Source of the DNA: JAZDLX01 sp964538455
GTDB lineage: Bacteria > Electryoneota > Electryoneia > Electryoneales > Electryoneaceae
Reading direction: 5' to 3'
Length of the DNA stretch: 64,000 nt
NCBI GenBank assembly: GCA_964538455.1
Contig: CAZIDZ010000009.1
Span: 25,584 to 89,583, forward strand
Position numbers and translations under genes: made by a program. This document shows, in pieces, positions 34,409-43,646 of the stretch (its first letter is position 1; the number at the start of each line of letters is the position of its first letter). Under the pieces are notes generated by a model that saw only the letters and a program-made list of their open reading frames with translations, had not been told where the DNA came from and did not search any database.

Positions 34409-34816
34409 TCACCACCCGCGCAAGAACTGGATTACCCCATTCAACCTTCTTTCGATTTCGAGTAATTCCTCCTGATGACTGTGAGATCTCGATAGGACAC
34501 AAGTTAGCTCGCTCTCCAACAGCAAGCAATCATCCGCCAGATTTGGAAAAGAACGCCAAATTCGCCAAGCGTCGGGACCCGGATCAGTACTGCTGGTACT
34601 GCGAAGGACAGAGGCAATGGGGTCCCAATTCCCCGGGTGTCTCGATCGCGATCGCAGGCCGATACTTCCACTCCGCTCGCTGCCTCCCGATCTACCGCCT
34701 GCGCCAACCAGGTGAATAAAAAGGATCATCCACAGAAGAAACAAAAGAATAGAGGCGAGAATCCGGTCAACGGCGAAGGCATTGGGGAAGTGACGGCTGA
34801 ACCGGACAACCGGGAT
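34409..34816 (-). CDS. Possible small membrane protein with no standard start codon
   Basis: An open frame of about 135 codons carries a hydrophobic segment (RILASILLFLLWMILFIHLV) and a C-terminal helical part rich in Leu/Glu. Codon use looks like the neighbours. No ATG, GTG or TTG is in frame between the STAS stop and the hydrophobic segment, except an internal ATG at the helix. A perfect AGGAGG (34830-34825) stands 8 nt before an ATC codon at 34816. It could be an unusual start, a pseudogene that lost its start, or chance. Confidence 0.3.
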   Translation of the reverse strand: MPVVRFSRHFPNAFAVDRILASILLFLLWMILFIHLVGAGGRSGGSERSGSIGLRSRSRHPGNWDPIASVLRSTSSTDPGPDAWRIWRSFPNLADDCLLLESELTCVLSRSHSHQEELLEIERRLNGVIQFLRGW

Positions 34817-34901
34817 ACGGGGGCTCCTCCTGCTGAACGGCGGCCGGCGATCGTTGGCGCCGCGGCCGAGAACGCGGCCGCCGTGCGAACGGATGCGACC
34901 G

Positions 34902-35321
34902 CTATTTCTTGTCTTTCCAGTGATCGCGCAGGTAGCCGGTGACTTTGACCTGGCTGAAGGGTCTCTTACTGGCGTCGAAGTATTCGGCGAGTTCACCGAT
35001 TCCGGCCCGTTTTGCCGTGCTTTGGATCAGCTGAATCTGCTCCTGCCCGTTGACAACGACGACCATCCTTTTCGCACCCTTCTTCGTCAGTTTCTTGAGC
35101 CCCATCTCGACCGTCGACCAGACACCTCCCTCCGAAGCCTTCATCTCCCGCAGATCAATGATGGCCCAATCGCAGTGGCCCATTCTGGACACCTGGTCGA
35201 TCCAACGGTGAATCTGCTCGAGCGAGACCCGTCCTCGCAGCGTCGCCACGGCCCCATTGGCCATCAACACCAGTTTTGCATCGGGCTTTCCGGAAACCGG
35301 CCCACCTTTCGATGCCAGCAT
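34902..35321 (-). CDS. STAS-like domain protein
   Basis: 139 residues. The pattern of strands and helices (AKLVLMANGAVATLRGRVSLEQIHRWIDQ, HCDWAIIDLREMKASEGGVWSTVEMG, AKRMVVVVNGQEQIQLIQSTAKRAGI) fits an anti-sigma-antagonist-type STAS fold, though a phosphorylatable Ser in the usual DSSG loop is replaced here by EGG. GGAGGG precedes the ATG. It sits between two HDOD genes and points away from the second, suggesting a shared signalling role. Assignment is by fold pattern only. Confidence 0.55.
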   Translation of the reverse strand: MLASKGGPVSGKPDAKLVLMANGAVATLRGRVSLEQIHRWIDQVSRMGHCDWAIIDLREMKASEGGVWSTVEMGLKKLTKKGAKRMVVVVNGQEQIQLIQSTAKRAGIGELAEYFDASKRPFSQVKVTGYLRDHWKDKK

Positions 35322-35515
35322 ACGCCCTCCACCCCTCGACCACAGATCGACTTAAAGGTACGACGCGGCCGTCCCCCCTGCTCCCGCGACATCGCATCAA
35401 TAGATTGTCATCACCCGGCTTTTCTGGAAGGCTCTCGGGTTTTTGCGCTATATTCCGAAAAATGCCGAGGTTCATTCTTCTTCCTGCGGAAGTGGCGTAG
35501 TTCGCGAGGCCAAGC

Positions 35516-36406
35516 ATGACTGAGGATCTGCGTTCTGTTAAGCACCGGCTGCGTAAGAATCGAAACCTGAAAAAGATCCTTGCCAACGAAAACCTCCCGG
35601 TGTTGCCCGAGCTGCTGAGCAAGCTTGAATCCACTCTTCGTGATCCAGAGACTAACGCGGGGCGGGTGAGCCGTTTGATCGAGACCGAGCCGGTGATCGC
35701 CGGGCGGTTGCTGAAAGTGGCAAACAGCGCTTTGTACGGCGGACGCCAGAAGATCACGGATCTGCAAATGGCGGTGAGCCGCATCGGGCTCGACACGATC
35801 CGCCACATGATCTACTCGCTGGTCCTGCCACGGCTGTTCATCGACATCCACATGGTGGACCACCGTCTTTTCTGGAAACACAGCCTGGCAACGGCGAATG
35901 TGTGCCGCAAGCTGGCGGTGGAGCGGATGAACGACCCGCACGGCGGGGAGCTGGGATACATGGCAGGCCTGGTGCACGACGTCGGCATTCTGGTGCTTGC
36001 GATCGGGATGACGGAGGAATACTCCGGGATCATCCAAACCGCGTTTTCGGAAGGGCGTCCGCTGTATGAGGTTGAATTTGAGACCTGGGGATTGACTCAT
36101 TCGGACGTGGGAGCCATTTTCGTTGCGGACCACTGGGAGCTGGACGAACAGATCGCCGAGGCGGTGCTGCAATACGAACGGGCGCTTGACCAGACCCCCA
36201 GAGACCCCCTGGCGGAAGCCCTGTACGCCGCGGACAACCTTTGCATCGCGGCCGGACTGCCGAACGGCGCGCTCGGGGACGCCTCGCTGCAATATCCGCA
36301 TCCGCTGAAACGCTTCGAGGAATTGGGGTACTCGGAGGAGACGACGCAATCGCTGCTGGCGATCGTGACGGAACTCGCAGGATCGCTCGAGAGTTTTCTG
36401 GCGTAA
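35516..36406 (+). CDS. HDOD-domain protein (paralog 2)
   Basis: 296 residues. The same landmarks as the other HDOD protein: ENLPVLPELLSKLESTL, LIETEPVIAGRLLKVANSALYGG, AVSRIGLDTIRHMIYSLVLPRLF and GYMAGLVHDVGILVLAIG. The two are paralogs in opposite orientation. A TATATT box at 35449-35454 may be its -10. A stem with AGCGGGCAAA/TTTGCCCGCT arms follows the stop. Confidence 0.9.
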   Translation: MTEDLRSVKHRLRKNRNLKKILANENLPVLPELLSKLESTLRDPETNAGRVSRLIETEPVIAGRLLKVANSALYGGRQKITDLQMAVSRIGLDTIRHMIYSLVLPRLFIDIHMVDHRLFWKHSLATANVCRKLAVERMNDPHGGELGYMAGLVHDVGILVLAIGMTEEYSGIIQTAFSEGRPLYEVEFETWGLTHSDVGAIFVADHWELDEQIAEAVLQYERALDQTPRDPLAEALYAADNLCIAAGLPNGALGDASLQYPHPLKRFEELGYSEETTQSLLAIVTELAGSLESFLA

Positions 36407-36430
36407 GAGTCAGGTGGTTCCGGCCAAGGA

Positions 36431-36470
36431 AGCGGGCAAACCACCGGTTTTGCCCGCTCGCGTTTATGGT
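36431..36470 (+). terminator. Stem-loop after the second HDOD gene
   Basis: Ten-bp arms AGCGGGCAAA and TTTGCCCGCT with an 8-nt loop lie 25 nt after the stop. The following CGCGTTTA is a poor T-run, so termination is likely but weak. Confidence 0.45.
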
Positions 36471-36587
36471 GCAGAACAGCGCCCGAGTACTCAAAAGGTC
36501 AGGATCGGGATAGTGAGTACTCTGAAGGCAATGATTTTTCACTCTCCCTTAGCGGTTTTAGATGACGATTTCCTCCAGCCTTGACCC

Positions 36588-37727
36588 CTAAAAGGAAACC
36601 TGCAACGTGACCTGAATCCACTGATCATTCGGGACCGCGCTGTCATCCATGCGGCGCTGAGTGAAATCCATGAGAAGAATATTATTGCAGGTAAGTACGC
36701 AACCGATTCCGACGAATGCCTCGTTGTATTGATCCCGGGCCGATTCAGCGAGATCGAATCGATCCAGTCCGGCTATCAGACGCCAGCGACGATTGATCCG
36801 GCCCTCGCCAAAAAGAGACCACCCGGAGTAGCCGAGCGACTTCGTAGAATCTGACGCACTTGCCCAATCGCCGGACTGGTTTCCCTCCCCGCCGACGATC
36901 TGTGCCGTCAGGGTGCCAAAACGATGCTGATAACTGAGCAGCCCGGACCACGTCGTCCAGACCGGTGTCTGAGAGCGAGAACCCGCTTTGTTTCCCCTCC
37001 CGTGAATAATCAGACCGGAGAGTTGGAGTCCAGGCAGCACTCCGGCCAGAGGACGAACCGTAAGCCGCCCCTGAGCCACCTTGTCCTGATTCTTCTCTAT
37101 CGCGTGGTAGCCTCCGCCGTTGTAGATCCCGACGCTGAGGCTTCCATGGCGTCCAGCATATTTGCCGCTGATTTGCTCACGATACTCAGCAGGAAGCGGC
37201 TTTCCCAAATCGGCGTTCAAGGTCAAGCCGAAATCGGCGGAACTCAGTATTCCATTGCGTTCCATAAACATCGCTTCGCGCATTCGGTACAGGTTAATCG
37301 CCTCCATGAAATCGATCCACACCGTATGAACAATCCCGAATTCTGCGTGAATATTCTGAAGCGCACCGAGGGAAGCCAGTCCAAAATTCGCATAGGCGTA
37401 CTTCAAACGGACTTCCATATCGCCCTCCCCGTCCCCGTCATGGTCCTGATCGGTGTCGATCGTCAACCGGGCGCTCAGCCAAGGCTTTATTTGCCGTCGA
37501 AACGTGAAATAGGCACGGTGGATGAAGAATTCACTGAACTCCGCACCGCCTGATTCTCCAGATTGCCAGGAGAGATAAAAAAGACCATTCACCACGGGAG
37601 GCTTTGTGACTTCACTGCTGGACTCCGAAATACTTCGAGCGGGGGATTCAGAGGCGATGGCAACTGTGGTGTGCCCAACAAATGTTGCCATGGTAAGCGT
37701 GAAAAACCAGAGCGTTACATATTTCAT
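36588..37727 (-). CDS. Porin-like outer-membrane barrel protein
   Basis: 379 residues from ATG 37727 with GCGAGG upstream. A signal peptide ends near AIASES. The body shows about 16 alternating strands, with an acidic DTDQDHDGDGEGDMEVR loop that could bind cations, an EFGIVHTVWIDFMEAINLYRMRE strand-loop region and a final strand ending in Phe (TLQVSF), as outer-membrane porins do. It resembles phosphate-selective porin O/P types in shape; the solute is unknown. No partner genes adjoin. Confidence 0.7.
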   Translation of the reverse strand: MKYVTLWFFTLTMATFVGHTTVAIASESPARSISESSSEVTKPPVVNGLFYLSWQSGESGGAEFSEFFIHRAYFTFRRQIKPWLSARLTIDTDQDHDGDGEGDMEVRLKYAYANFGLASLGALQNIHAEFGIVHTVWIDFMEAINLYRMREAMFMERNGILSSADFGLTLNADLGKPLPAEYREQISGKYAGRHGSLSVGIYNGGGYHAIEKNQDKVAQGRLTVRPLAGVLPGLQLSGLIIHGRGNKAGSRSQTPVWTTWSGLLSYQHRFGTLTAQIVGGEGNQSGDWASASDSTKSLGYSGWSLFGEGRINRRWRLIAGLDRFDLAESARDQYNEAFVGIGCVLTCNNILLMDFTQRRMDDSAVPNDQWIQVTLQVSF

Positions 37728-37870
37728 GATACCTCGCCGGTATTGTGGAAGCATTTAGACCACCTGAAGTGAGGCGCCAATCGCAGCTTCAGAACAAATC
37801 GAAGAATAATAAATAGAACAGGGCCAGAGAAACGGGTCGAGAGCAGCCTGGCCATTTCTGGTCCAGGCAA

Positions 37871-37898
37871 GAGAAAAGCCCCGAAGAGTGTCCGGGGC
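37871..37898 (-). terminator. Rho-independent terminator of the head-GIN gene
   Basis: On the minus strand GCCCCG, 9-nt loop, CGGGGC is followed by TTTTCTC, about 25 nt past the stop codon. Confidence 0.75.
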
Positions 37899-37924
37899 CA
37901 GTAAAACGGCTTTGTCAGAGGCAA

Positions 37925-38713
37925 TCACCTACCCATCGGACGCACGCTCCCGCTGCCGGGGGTGGACACATCCACCAGCGGACGGCCACGATACCAGACA
38001 TTGCCGCTTCCGGAAATGGTGCCGGTCAGGTTTTCGGAGGTGTTGACCCTGGCGGTTCCCGATCCGCTGATGTGAACGTTCGCGTCCTTGACCTCGAGCG
38101 CCGAGGCGTCCACCGACCCGGAACCGCTGATCCCGATCCGGAGGGCGGCTGCCTTCCCGGCGATTTCGACATCTCCGGATCCGCTGATACCGCTGCGCAC
38201 GCGGTCCGCGGACAGTTTCTCAACGGTGATTGCGCCCGATCCGCCGATGCCCACCTCAAGCTGGCGAGCGGTCATGTCCCCGATCGTCATGTCGCCAGAG
38301 CCGCTGATCGAAAGGTCCATGTCGTCGCCGTGCATCTTGTCCGCAGTGACATCCGCGGAACCGCTGACCGAAACGGCGGAGAGCTCCTTGAAGCGAACGG
38401 TGATCAGGACATCGGGGCGGGAACGGAAATGCCAGCCCCACTTTCTCTGTCTGAACTCGATAACAAGCCGCCGCCCGCGTACATCGGTGACGATATCATC
38501 GATCAGATCCTCGTCTGCTTCGACCGTAACTCCTTCCTTATCACCCTGTTCGAGAATCACTTTTCCGGCGATGGCGACTGTTACCTCGCGGAAGCCGGTG
38601 ACGTCACGGTCCTGTTTGATCACCCTTCCCGACCCCCGTGCGGCCAAGGCTATTCCTGAAAAAACAAATGTTAAGACGATCGCCCAGAAGCCGATACGCT
38701 TGCTTGCTGCCAT
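37925..38713 (-). CDS. DUF2807 head-GIN-domain protein
   Basis: 262 residues from ATG 38713 (GGGAGGGTTTGAGG upstream). A signal peptide ends at IALAA-R. The domain has the classic right-handed beta-helix repeat with SGSADV, SGSGDM, GGSGAI, SGSGDV, SGSGSV, SGSGTA and SGSGNV turns, starting after a FREVTVAIAGKVILEQGD segment. These proteins are periplasmic or surface-bound in FCB bacteria; function is not established. Confidence 0.9.
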   Translation of the reverse strand: MAASKRIGFWAIVLTFVFSGIALAARGSGRVIKQDRDVTGFREVTVAIAGKVILEQGDKEGVTVEADEDLIDDIVTDVRGRRLVIEFRQRKWGWHFRSRPDVLITVRFKELSAVSVSGSADVTADKMHGDDMDLSISGSGDMTIGDMTARQLEVGIGGSGAITVEKLSADRVRSGISGSGDVEIAGKAAALRIGISGSGSVDASALEVKDANVHISGSGTARVNTSENLTGTISGSGNVWYRGRPLVDVSTPGSGSVRPMGR

Positions 38714-38847
38714 CCTCAAACCCTCCCGCTTGAATGTCGTCTTATAACCGTTTGACAGATGCGGGAACTGGAGGGTTACAGCGGCCAGAATGACGGCCGA
38801 ATCGGGGGGGACACACGTGCGTGAACAGGTCCGATGCGATGGCATGA

Positions 38848-38875
38848 AGAAACGCCCACGAACCGCGGGCGTTTC
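38848..38875 (-). terminator. Terminator of the tRNA cluster
   Basis: AAACGCCC/GGGCGTTT arms (38850-38857, 38867-38874) directly after tRNA-Glu, followed on the minus strand by CTTCAT. The T-run is short. Confidence 0.6.
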
Positions 38876-38881
38876 AGGCGG

Positions 38882-38953
<72 letters not shown>

Positions 38954-39010
38954 ACAGGACTCCCGTGGGAATCCTGCATAAGTCGGGGAGGGTGCGACCC
39001 TCCCCGGCGG

Positions 39011-39085
39011 GGTCCGAGATGGGGGTCGAACCCACGACCTCCTGAGCCACAGTCAGGCGCTCTAACCAACTGAGCTACTCGGACC
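39011..39085 (-). tRNA. tRNA-His (anticodon GTG)
   Basis: Acceptor stem of 8 pairs including the encoded G-1 opposite C73, as expected for bacterial tRNA-His. Anticodon loop CTGTGGC reads GTG. T-arm GTGGGTTCGACCCCCAT-like. CCA not encoded. Confidence 0.95.
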
Positions 39086-39237
39086 ATAGAGCAATTGGAT
39101 AAACCTCAGTCCAGCCCTCGGATCGGCGCGCGAATCGCGGGACGCCGCACCCGTCCGGATCCGCGGGCTGTTCGTTCTCGTCTGCACACGGGGTTGCAAC
39201 CGGATGGAACGCCACCGCATCCACCAAGGCTCGACCC

Positions 39238-39314
39238 TGGTACGCCTGCAGGGACTCGAACCCTGAACCCCCGGCTTAGAAGGCCGGTGCTCTCTCCGGT
39301 TGAGCTACAGGCGC
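39238..39314 (-). tRNA. tRNA-Arg (anticodon TCT)
   Basis: Acceptor GCGCCTG/CAGGCGT, anticodon loop CTTCTAA reading TCT, T-arm with GGTTCGAGTCC. CCA is encoded, unlike its neighbours. Confidence 0.94.
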
Positions 39315-39417
39315 TGATTCTAACGCCGCGCTCCACCCCGACCGTCCGGCCTTTGCAGCCGTTCCCGCCACGCCTGCTCGGCGGGTGAACCGGGCTGGGG
39401 TGCCCCGCGGCATCCGG

Positions 39418-39492
<75 letters not shown>

Positions 39493-39522
39493 CATTCGGG
39501 CAGGCGCCCGAAAACAGGCCCG

Positions 39523-39552
39523 AAGATACGGGCACTCCCCCGAAGCTGTCAA
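39523..39552 (-). promoter_or_regulatory. Promoter of the tRNA cluster
   Basis: On the minus strand a consensus TTGACA (39552-39547) and TATCTT (39528-39523) with an 18-bp spacer stand about 30 bp before tRNA-Pro. The four tRNAs then share one transcript. Confidence 0.65.
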
Positions 39553-39672
39553 GCAACTTCCATCCCCCGCCGCCCGGGAGAGACAAACGATTACGACACT
39601 GTCCTCAAAGGCTTCCTGTTCCCCATGCTTCCCACGTTCATAAGATAATCCACTGCTCTGCAAGAGAATGAT

Positions 39673-39766
39673 AAAAGGGGGCACGCACCTTTTAATTTGG
39701 TGACTCACTGAAAATCCATCCGCAGGAGTCAATGAGAGATTACCGGCTAGGTGTCCCCTTTTCAGT
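39673..39766. repeat. GGGGACAC-family element, degenerate copy
   Basis: Left arm AAAAGGGGGCACGCACC (39673-39689) and right arm AGGTGTCCCCTTTT (39749-39762) pair imperfectly around about 60 nt, with TTTAATT after the left arm as in the other copies. Confidence 0.65.
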
Positions 39767-39874
39767 TCAGAGACAGCAAACCCCGCTGAGGAGGTCGGCG
39801 GGGTCTGGAGCGGAGGTTCACGGCGCTATCCGTGGGCCTCACAAAACGTTACGCGCAGAAACGACGAATAGATC

Positions 39875-39918
39875 AGTGACAGTCACTCTCAAACTGATAC
39901 TTCTTGGTGACTGTCACT
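39875..39918. repeat. GTGACAG hairpin downstream of serA
   Basis: Perfect 12-bp arms AGTGACAGTCAC and GTGACTGTCACT with a 20-nt loop, ending 4 bp from the serA stop codon. Could act as a transcript end or as another copy of the GTGACAG repeat. Confidence 0.7.
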
Positions 39919-39922
39919 CGGC

Positions 39923-40819
39923 TTACCTGTCCGCAAAGAAATCCACCACCAACTGGGCCAGCTCCCTGCCGACGCGGTCCTGCGCTTCGGAGGTCTGGGC
40001 GCCGATGTGGGGCGTCACCGAGACTCTGGGATGATCGATCAAAGCGGCGTTTTGCGGTGGCTCGGCATCGTACACGTCAAGCCCCGCTCCGGCCAGCTTG
40101 CCGCTGTCGAGCGCCTCGAGCAGGGCGGCTTCATCCACCACTCCGCCGCGCGAACAATTGATCAGGAAGGAGCCGTCTTTCATCTTGCCGAAAAACACCC
40201 CGTCCGCCAGCGGCTTGTCCAGTTTGGGGACATGCAAGCTGACGAAATCGGCTTTCGGAAGGGCGCTTTCCAGGTCCTTTGTGAACTCGAAATCCGTCTG
40301 GACATCGATCACGTCATACCCGATCACGTTCATCCCCAGAGCGGCGCATTTGCGGGCGAGGGACTGGCCGATGCGCCCGAAACCGGCGACGAGCAGTGTT
40401 TTGCCCGCGAGCTCGATGCCCTTGTACTGTTTTTTATTCCACTCGCCTTTTCGCATCGTCACGTTGGCGTCCGGGAGCCAGCGCGCCAGGGCGAACATGT
40501 GCGCGAGGGCGAGCTCGGCGACGCTATCGCTCGACGCCGCCGGGGTGTTCATGACAGCGATCCCCTTCGATTTTGCGAAGGCGACGTCGATGTTGTCGAG
40601 GCCGACTCCGCCGCGGCCGATCAGCTTCAGGTTCGGCGCGGCTTCGATGTGCTCCTGACGAACTTTGGTTGCGCTGCGGACGAGGATCGCGTCGTAATTT
40701 TTCAGCTCGTCCTTCAGCTTGTCCTGTTCGACCTTGTTCATCTCCAACTGATGCCCGGCGGCCTTCAAAATCTCCTGACCCTCCGCCGAAATGCCGTCGT
40801 TGACCAGAATCTTGGCCAT
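39923..40819 (-). CDS. serA: D-3-phosphoglycerate dehydrogenase, short form
   Basis: 298 residues from ATG 40819 (GGAGCGTGACC upstream). It has the substrate domain (LKLIGRGGVGLDNID), the Rossmann motif VAGFGRIGQSLA, the catalytic Arg in CSRGGVVDE, and the His in PHIGAQT. There is no C-terminal ACT domain, so no serine feedback by that route. It oxidises 3-phosphoglycerate with NAD, the first step of serine synthesis. Downstream of serC in one unit. Confidence 0.95.
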   Translation of the reverse strand: MAKILVNDGISAEGQEILKAAGHQLEMNKVEQDKLKDELKNYDAILVRSATKVRQEHIEAAPNLKLIGRGGVGLDNIDVAFAKSKGIAVMNTPAASSDSVAELALAHMFALARWLPDANVTMRKGEWNKKQYKGIELAGKTLLVAGFGRIGQSLARKCAALGMNVIGYDVIDVQTDFEFTKDLESALPKADFVSLHVPKLDKPLADGVFFGKMKDGSFLINCSRGGVVDEAALLEALDSGKLAGAGLDVYDAEPPQNAALIDHPRVSVTPHIGAQTSEAQDRVGRELAQLVVDFFADR

Positions 40820-40909
40820 GGTCACGCTCCGGTTTGGGAACAGCGGCGGCGCCGCTTTCCCGTCGAAAAAGCGGGGCGCCGGATCGTGCCGCACCCCGCC
40901 ATTGGCAGA

Positions 40910-42010
40910 CTATCCGTTGTTCTTCATGAACTCCGTCATGAAGGCGATCACATCCCGGATCGCATCCACGGGCGTCGCATTGTACATCGAAATGCGGAGC
41001 CCGCCGACGCTGCGGTGCCCCTTCATCCCGCTGAATCCCGCCGCCTTCGACTCGGAAATCATCTTCGCTTCGAGCTCCTCGCTCGGGAGTCGGAAGCAAA
41101 CGTTCATCCAACTCTCACTACCCTTTTCGACGGGACACTTGAAGTAGCCGGAATTCTCGGCGAAGAAACCGTACAGCAGCTCCGCTTTCTCCCGGTTTTG
41201 CTTTTCCATGCCCTCGAGGCCGCCGTTCTCCTCCACCCAGGCGAGCACTTCCCTGAGCACGTAGACACCGAAGGTGGGCGGCGTGTTGTACAAGCTGTTC
41301 TTCTCGACATGGGTCCCGTACTTGAGCATTGTCGGGACACCCTCATTTTTTGCGGTCTTGTAGAAATCGTCGCGAAGGATCACCAGCGTCACACCGCTGG
41401 GGCCGAGGTTCTTCTGAGCACCGGCGTAGCTCAATGCAAACTGCCTGAAATCGACTTTGTGGGAGAGAATGTCGCTCGACATGTCCGCGACCAGCGGCGC
41501 ATCCACCTGCGGGAACTCGAAGAACTCCGTGCCCTTGATCGTGTTGTTGCTCGTGATGTGGACGTATTTCGCGCCCGGCGTCAGCTTGAGCTCATCCGGC
41601 TTCGGCAGACGCTTGAACTCCACCGCCTCGCCGTCGAAGGCGAGGTTCACGGTGCCGAAATACTTCGCCTCGGCGATCGCCTTTTTCGACCACGCGCCGG
41701 TGTGGATATAATCGGCCGTGCCTCCGTCCAGGAAGTTCATCGGGATCATCGCGAACTGCGTCGAGGCTCCCCCCTGCAGAAAGAGCACGTGGAACGAATC
41801 ATCCAAGCCGCAGATCCTCTTCACCCGCGCCACCGCGTCGTTGTGGATCTCGTCATACTCCTTGGAGCGGTGCGACCACTCCATGACGTTCATCCCGGTG
41901 CCGCCGTAGTTGAACCACGATTGCTGCACCCGTTCCAGCACCGGCAACGGGATCGCCGCCGGACCCGCGTTGAAGTTCCAGATCCGGTCGTACTTCAGCT
42001 TGATGCTCAT
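40910..42010 (-). CDS. serC: Phosphoserine aminotransferase
   Basis: 366 residues from ATG 42010 with GGAGTAGG upstream. It begins WNFNAGPAAIP, has the conserved MEWSHRSKEY and LFLQGGASTQFAMIP segments, and the PLP lysine K200 in SYAGAQKNLGPSG. The C-terminal GHRSVGGLRISMYNATP is typical. It converts 3-phosphohydroxypyruvate to phosphoserine. serA follows 90 bp on. Confidence 0.96.
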   Translation of the reverse strand: MSIKLKYDRIWNFNAGPAAIPLPVLERVQQSWFNYGGTGMNVMEWSHRSKEYDEIHNDAVARVKRICGLDDSFHVLFLQGGASTQFAMIPMNFLDGGTADYIHTGAWSKKAIAEAKYFGTVNLAFDGEAVEFKRLPKPDELKLTPGAKYVHITSNNTIKGTEFFEFPQVDAPLVADMSSDILSHKVDFRQFALSYAGAQKNLGPSGVTLVILRDDFYKTAKNEGVPTMLKYGTHVEKNSLYNTPPTFGVYVLREVLAWVEENGGLEGMEKQNREKAELLYGFFAENSGYFKCPVEKGSESWMNVCFRLPSEELEAKMISESKAAGFSGMKGHRSVGGLRISMYNATPVDAIRDVIAFMTEFMKNNG

Positions 42011-42046
42011 CACCTACTCCTTATCGGAAGCAGAAAACAACGACTT

Positions 42047-42134
42047 GAAACAGGATGCACAGAATAGACAGGATTTTCAAATTGCTTTTTTGTATTCCTA
42101 TCCTGTACATCCTGTCCATCTTGTTCCTGTTTTT
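42047..42134. repeat. ACAGGAT-type repeat between DUF1015 gene and serC
   Basis: ACAGGATGCACAG and TAGACAGGATT are mirrored by ATCCTGTACATCC, TGTCCATC and TTCCTGTTTTT, giving an imperfect inverted repeat of short GACAGGAT-like words. Similar strings are common between genes in many bacteria. It could weaken read-through into serC. Confidence 0.55.
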
Positions 42135-42168
42135 CCTTTATCGAACAATCCTATCCAACGCAAGCTGT

Positions 42169-43410
42169 TCAGCCGAGCATGTACACGACCAGCCCGCTGC
42201 GCAGCTTTGGTTCGAACCAGGTGGATTTCGGCGGCATGAATTTGCCCGCATCCGCGATCGCCATCAACTGCTCGACCGTCGTCGCGTGGAGACTGAACGC
42301 CGCTTTCATCTCGCCGCTGTCCACCCGTTTCTCCAGCTCGTGCAGCCCCCGCACGCCGCCGACAAAATCGATCCGCTCGTCCGTGCGAGGATCCTCAATG
42401 CCGAGCACGGGCGCGAGCAGGTTATTCTGCAGCACCGCGACGTCCAGGCTGTTCACCGGATCGTCCGCGTCGAAGGTTCCCTCCTTTGCGGTGAGCCGGT
42501 ACCAGGTTCCGTCGAGGTACAAGCCGAACACCTTCGCCCGCTCCGGTTCGAACGCTCCCCCGGCCGGAGACACGTCAAACTTATCCTTCACTTTTTCGAG
42601 GAAGGCCTGCGAGTCCAAGCCACGCAACTCTTTCACGACACGGTTGTAAGGAAGGATCAACATCTGATCGTGCGGAAAGATCACCGTCAGGAAGTAATTC
42701 CAGGGCTGAGCGCCTGAGGAGCCGGGGTTTTCCTTGCGGCGCATTTCGCAGACGGTTTGTGCGGCGGCGCTGCGATGATGCCCGTCCGCCACGTAAAGCA
42801 CCGGGACCCGGGTGAAAAGCTGCGCGACGGTCTCGATGCTCTTGCGCGAACCGATCACCCAGAGGGTGTGCCGGATGCCGTCGTCCGCCGTAAACTCCAC
42901 CTCCGGCTCACCCTCCTGGAGCTCCTCGAAGAGGCTGTCGATCTCCGGCACCGCCCGGTAGGTGAGAAACACCGGACCCACCTGGGCGTTCAAGGTCGAG
43001 ATGTGGTTGACCCGGTCGCGCTCCTTCAGCTCCCGGGTCATTTCGTGCTTCTTGATCGTATCGTCGAGATACTCCTGCACCGACGCTGCCGCGACAAGGC
43101 CCACCTGGCGGTGCTCACCCATCTGCTGCGCGTAGAGGTAGAAGCAGGCCTGGTCGTCCTGCTTCATCACGCCGCTCTCGATGAACTTTTTCAGGTTCTC
43201 CCGGCCGGTCTCGTACACCTGTTGCGAATAGGGATCCGTTTGCTCAGGCAGGTCGATTTCGGGCTTGTTGATGCGGAGGAAGCTGTTGGGCTTGTCGGCA
43301 GCCAGCGCCCGGGCTTCCTCCGTGCTCAGCACGTCGTACGGAGGAGACGCCACCTCGGCTGCCAGGTCACGCCTGGGCCTGAGGCCGGGAAACGGTCTGA
43401 CTGTCGCCAT
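42169..43410 (-). CDS. DUF1015-family protein
   Basis: 413 residues, the family size. Signatures are MATVRPFPGLRPRRDLAAEVASPPYDVLS at the start, VADGHHRSAAA near residue 205 and a conserved C-terminal half. These proteins are repeatedly found beside serA and serC, as here, and are thought to take part in serine metabolism; the reaction is not known. First gene of the serine unit. Confidence 0.92.
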   Translation of the reverse strand: MATVRPFPGLRPRRDLAAEVASPPYDVLSTEEARALAADKPNSFLRINKPEIDLPEQTDPYSQQVYETGRENLKKFIESGVMKQDDQACFYLYAQQMGEHRQVGLVAAASVQEYLDDTIKKHEMTRELKERDRVNHISTLNAQVGPVFLTYRAVPEIDSLFEELQEGEPEVEFTADDGIRHTLWVIGSRKSIETVAQLFTRVPVLYVADGHHRSAAAQTVCEMRRKENPGSSGAQPWNYFLTVIFPHDQMLILPYNRVVKELRGLDSQAFLEKVKDKFDVSPAGGAFEPERAKVFGLYLDGTWYRLTAKEGTFDADDPVNSLDVAVLQNNLLAPVLGIEDPRTDERIDFVGGVRGLHELEKRVDSGEMKAAFSLHATTVEQLMAIADAGKFMPPKSTWFEPKLRSGLVVYMLG

Positions 43411-43646
43411 CGATCTGCTTCCTTCCCTCTATCTGAGACGCCGCACTGATGCGCTCTCTTCCCCGCTGACGGCCTCCTGCGGGCAGGAAAAATATCGAAC
43501 TAGTCGAAGATAGGGCAAGACTCTGCGAGGTGGTCATTTCCAGTGAAAAACGCTGTGACCAACAGCTCAGCCTGTAAAAACGACCGTCGCCTACGAATCA
43601 GCGATCTCAAAGGCAACGGCCGTCCCCGAGTGCACTCCTTGCACCG

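Noticed and set aside
34338..34529. Longer start for the first HDOD protein
   Set aside because: The added residues are not HDOD-like, and a good ribosome site precedes ATG 34337.
35422..35445. Possible sigma-54 promoter before the second HDOD gene
   Set aside because: TGGAAGG and TTGCG are present but their spacing is far too long for -24/-12 elements.
40007..42067. Long plus-strand frame opposite serA and serC
   Set aside because: It spans two well-supported genes and the gap between them, with no ribosome site and no family likeness.
42047..42134. Possible CRISPR-like array of ACAGGAT words
   Set aside because: The words are too short and irregular, have no spacers of even length and no cas genes nearby.
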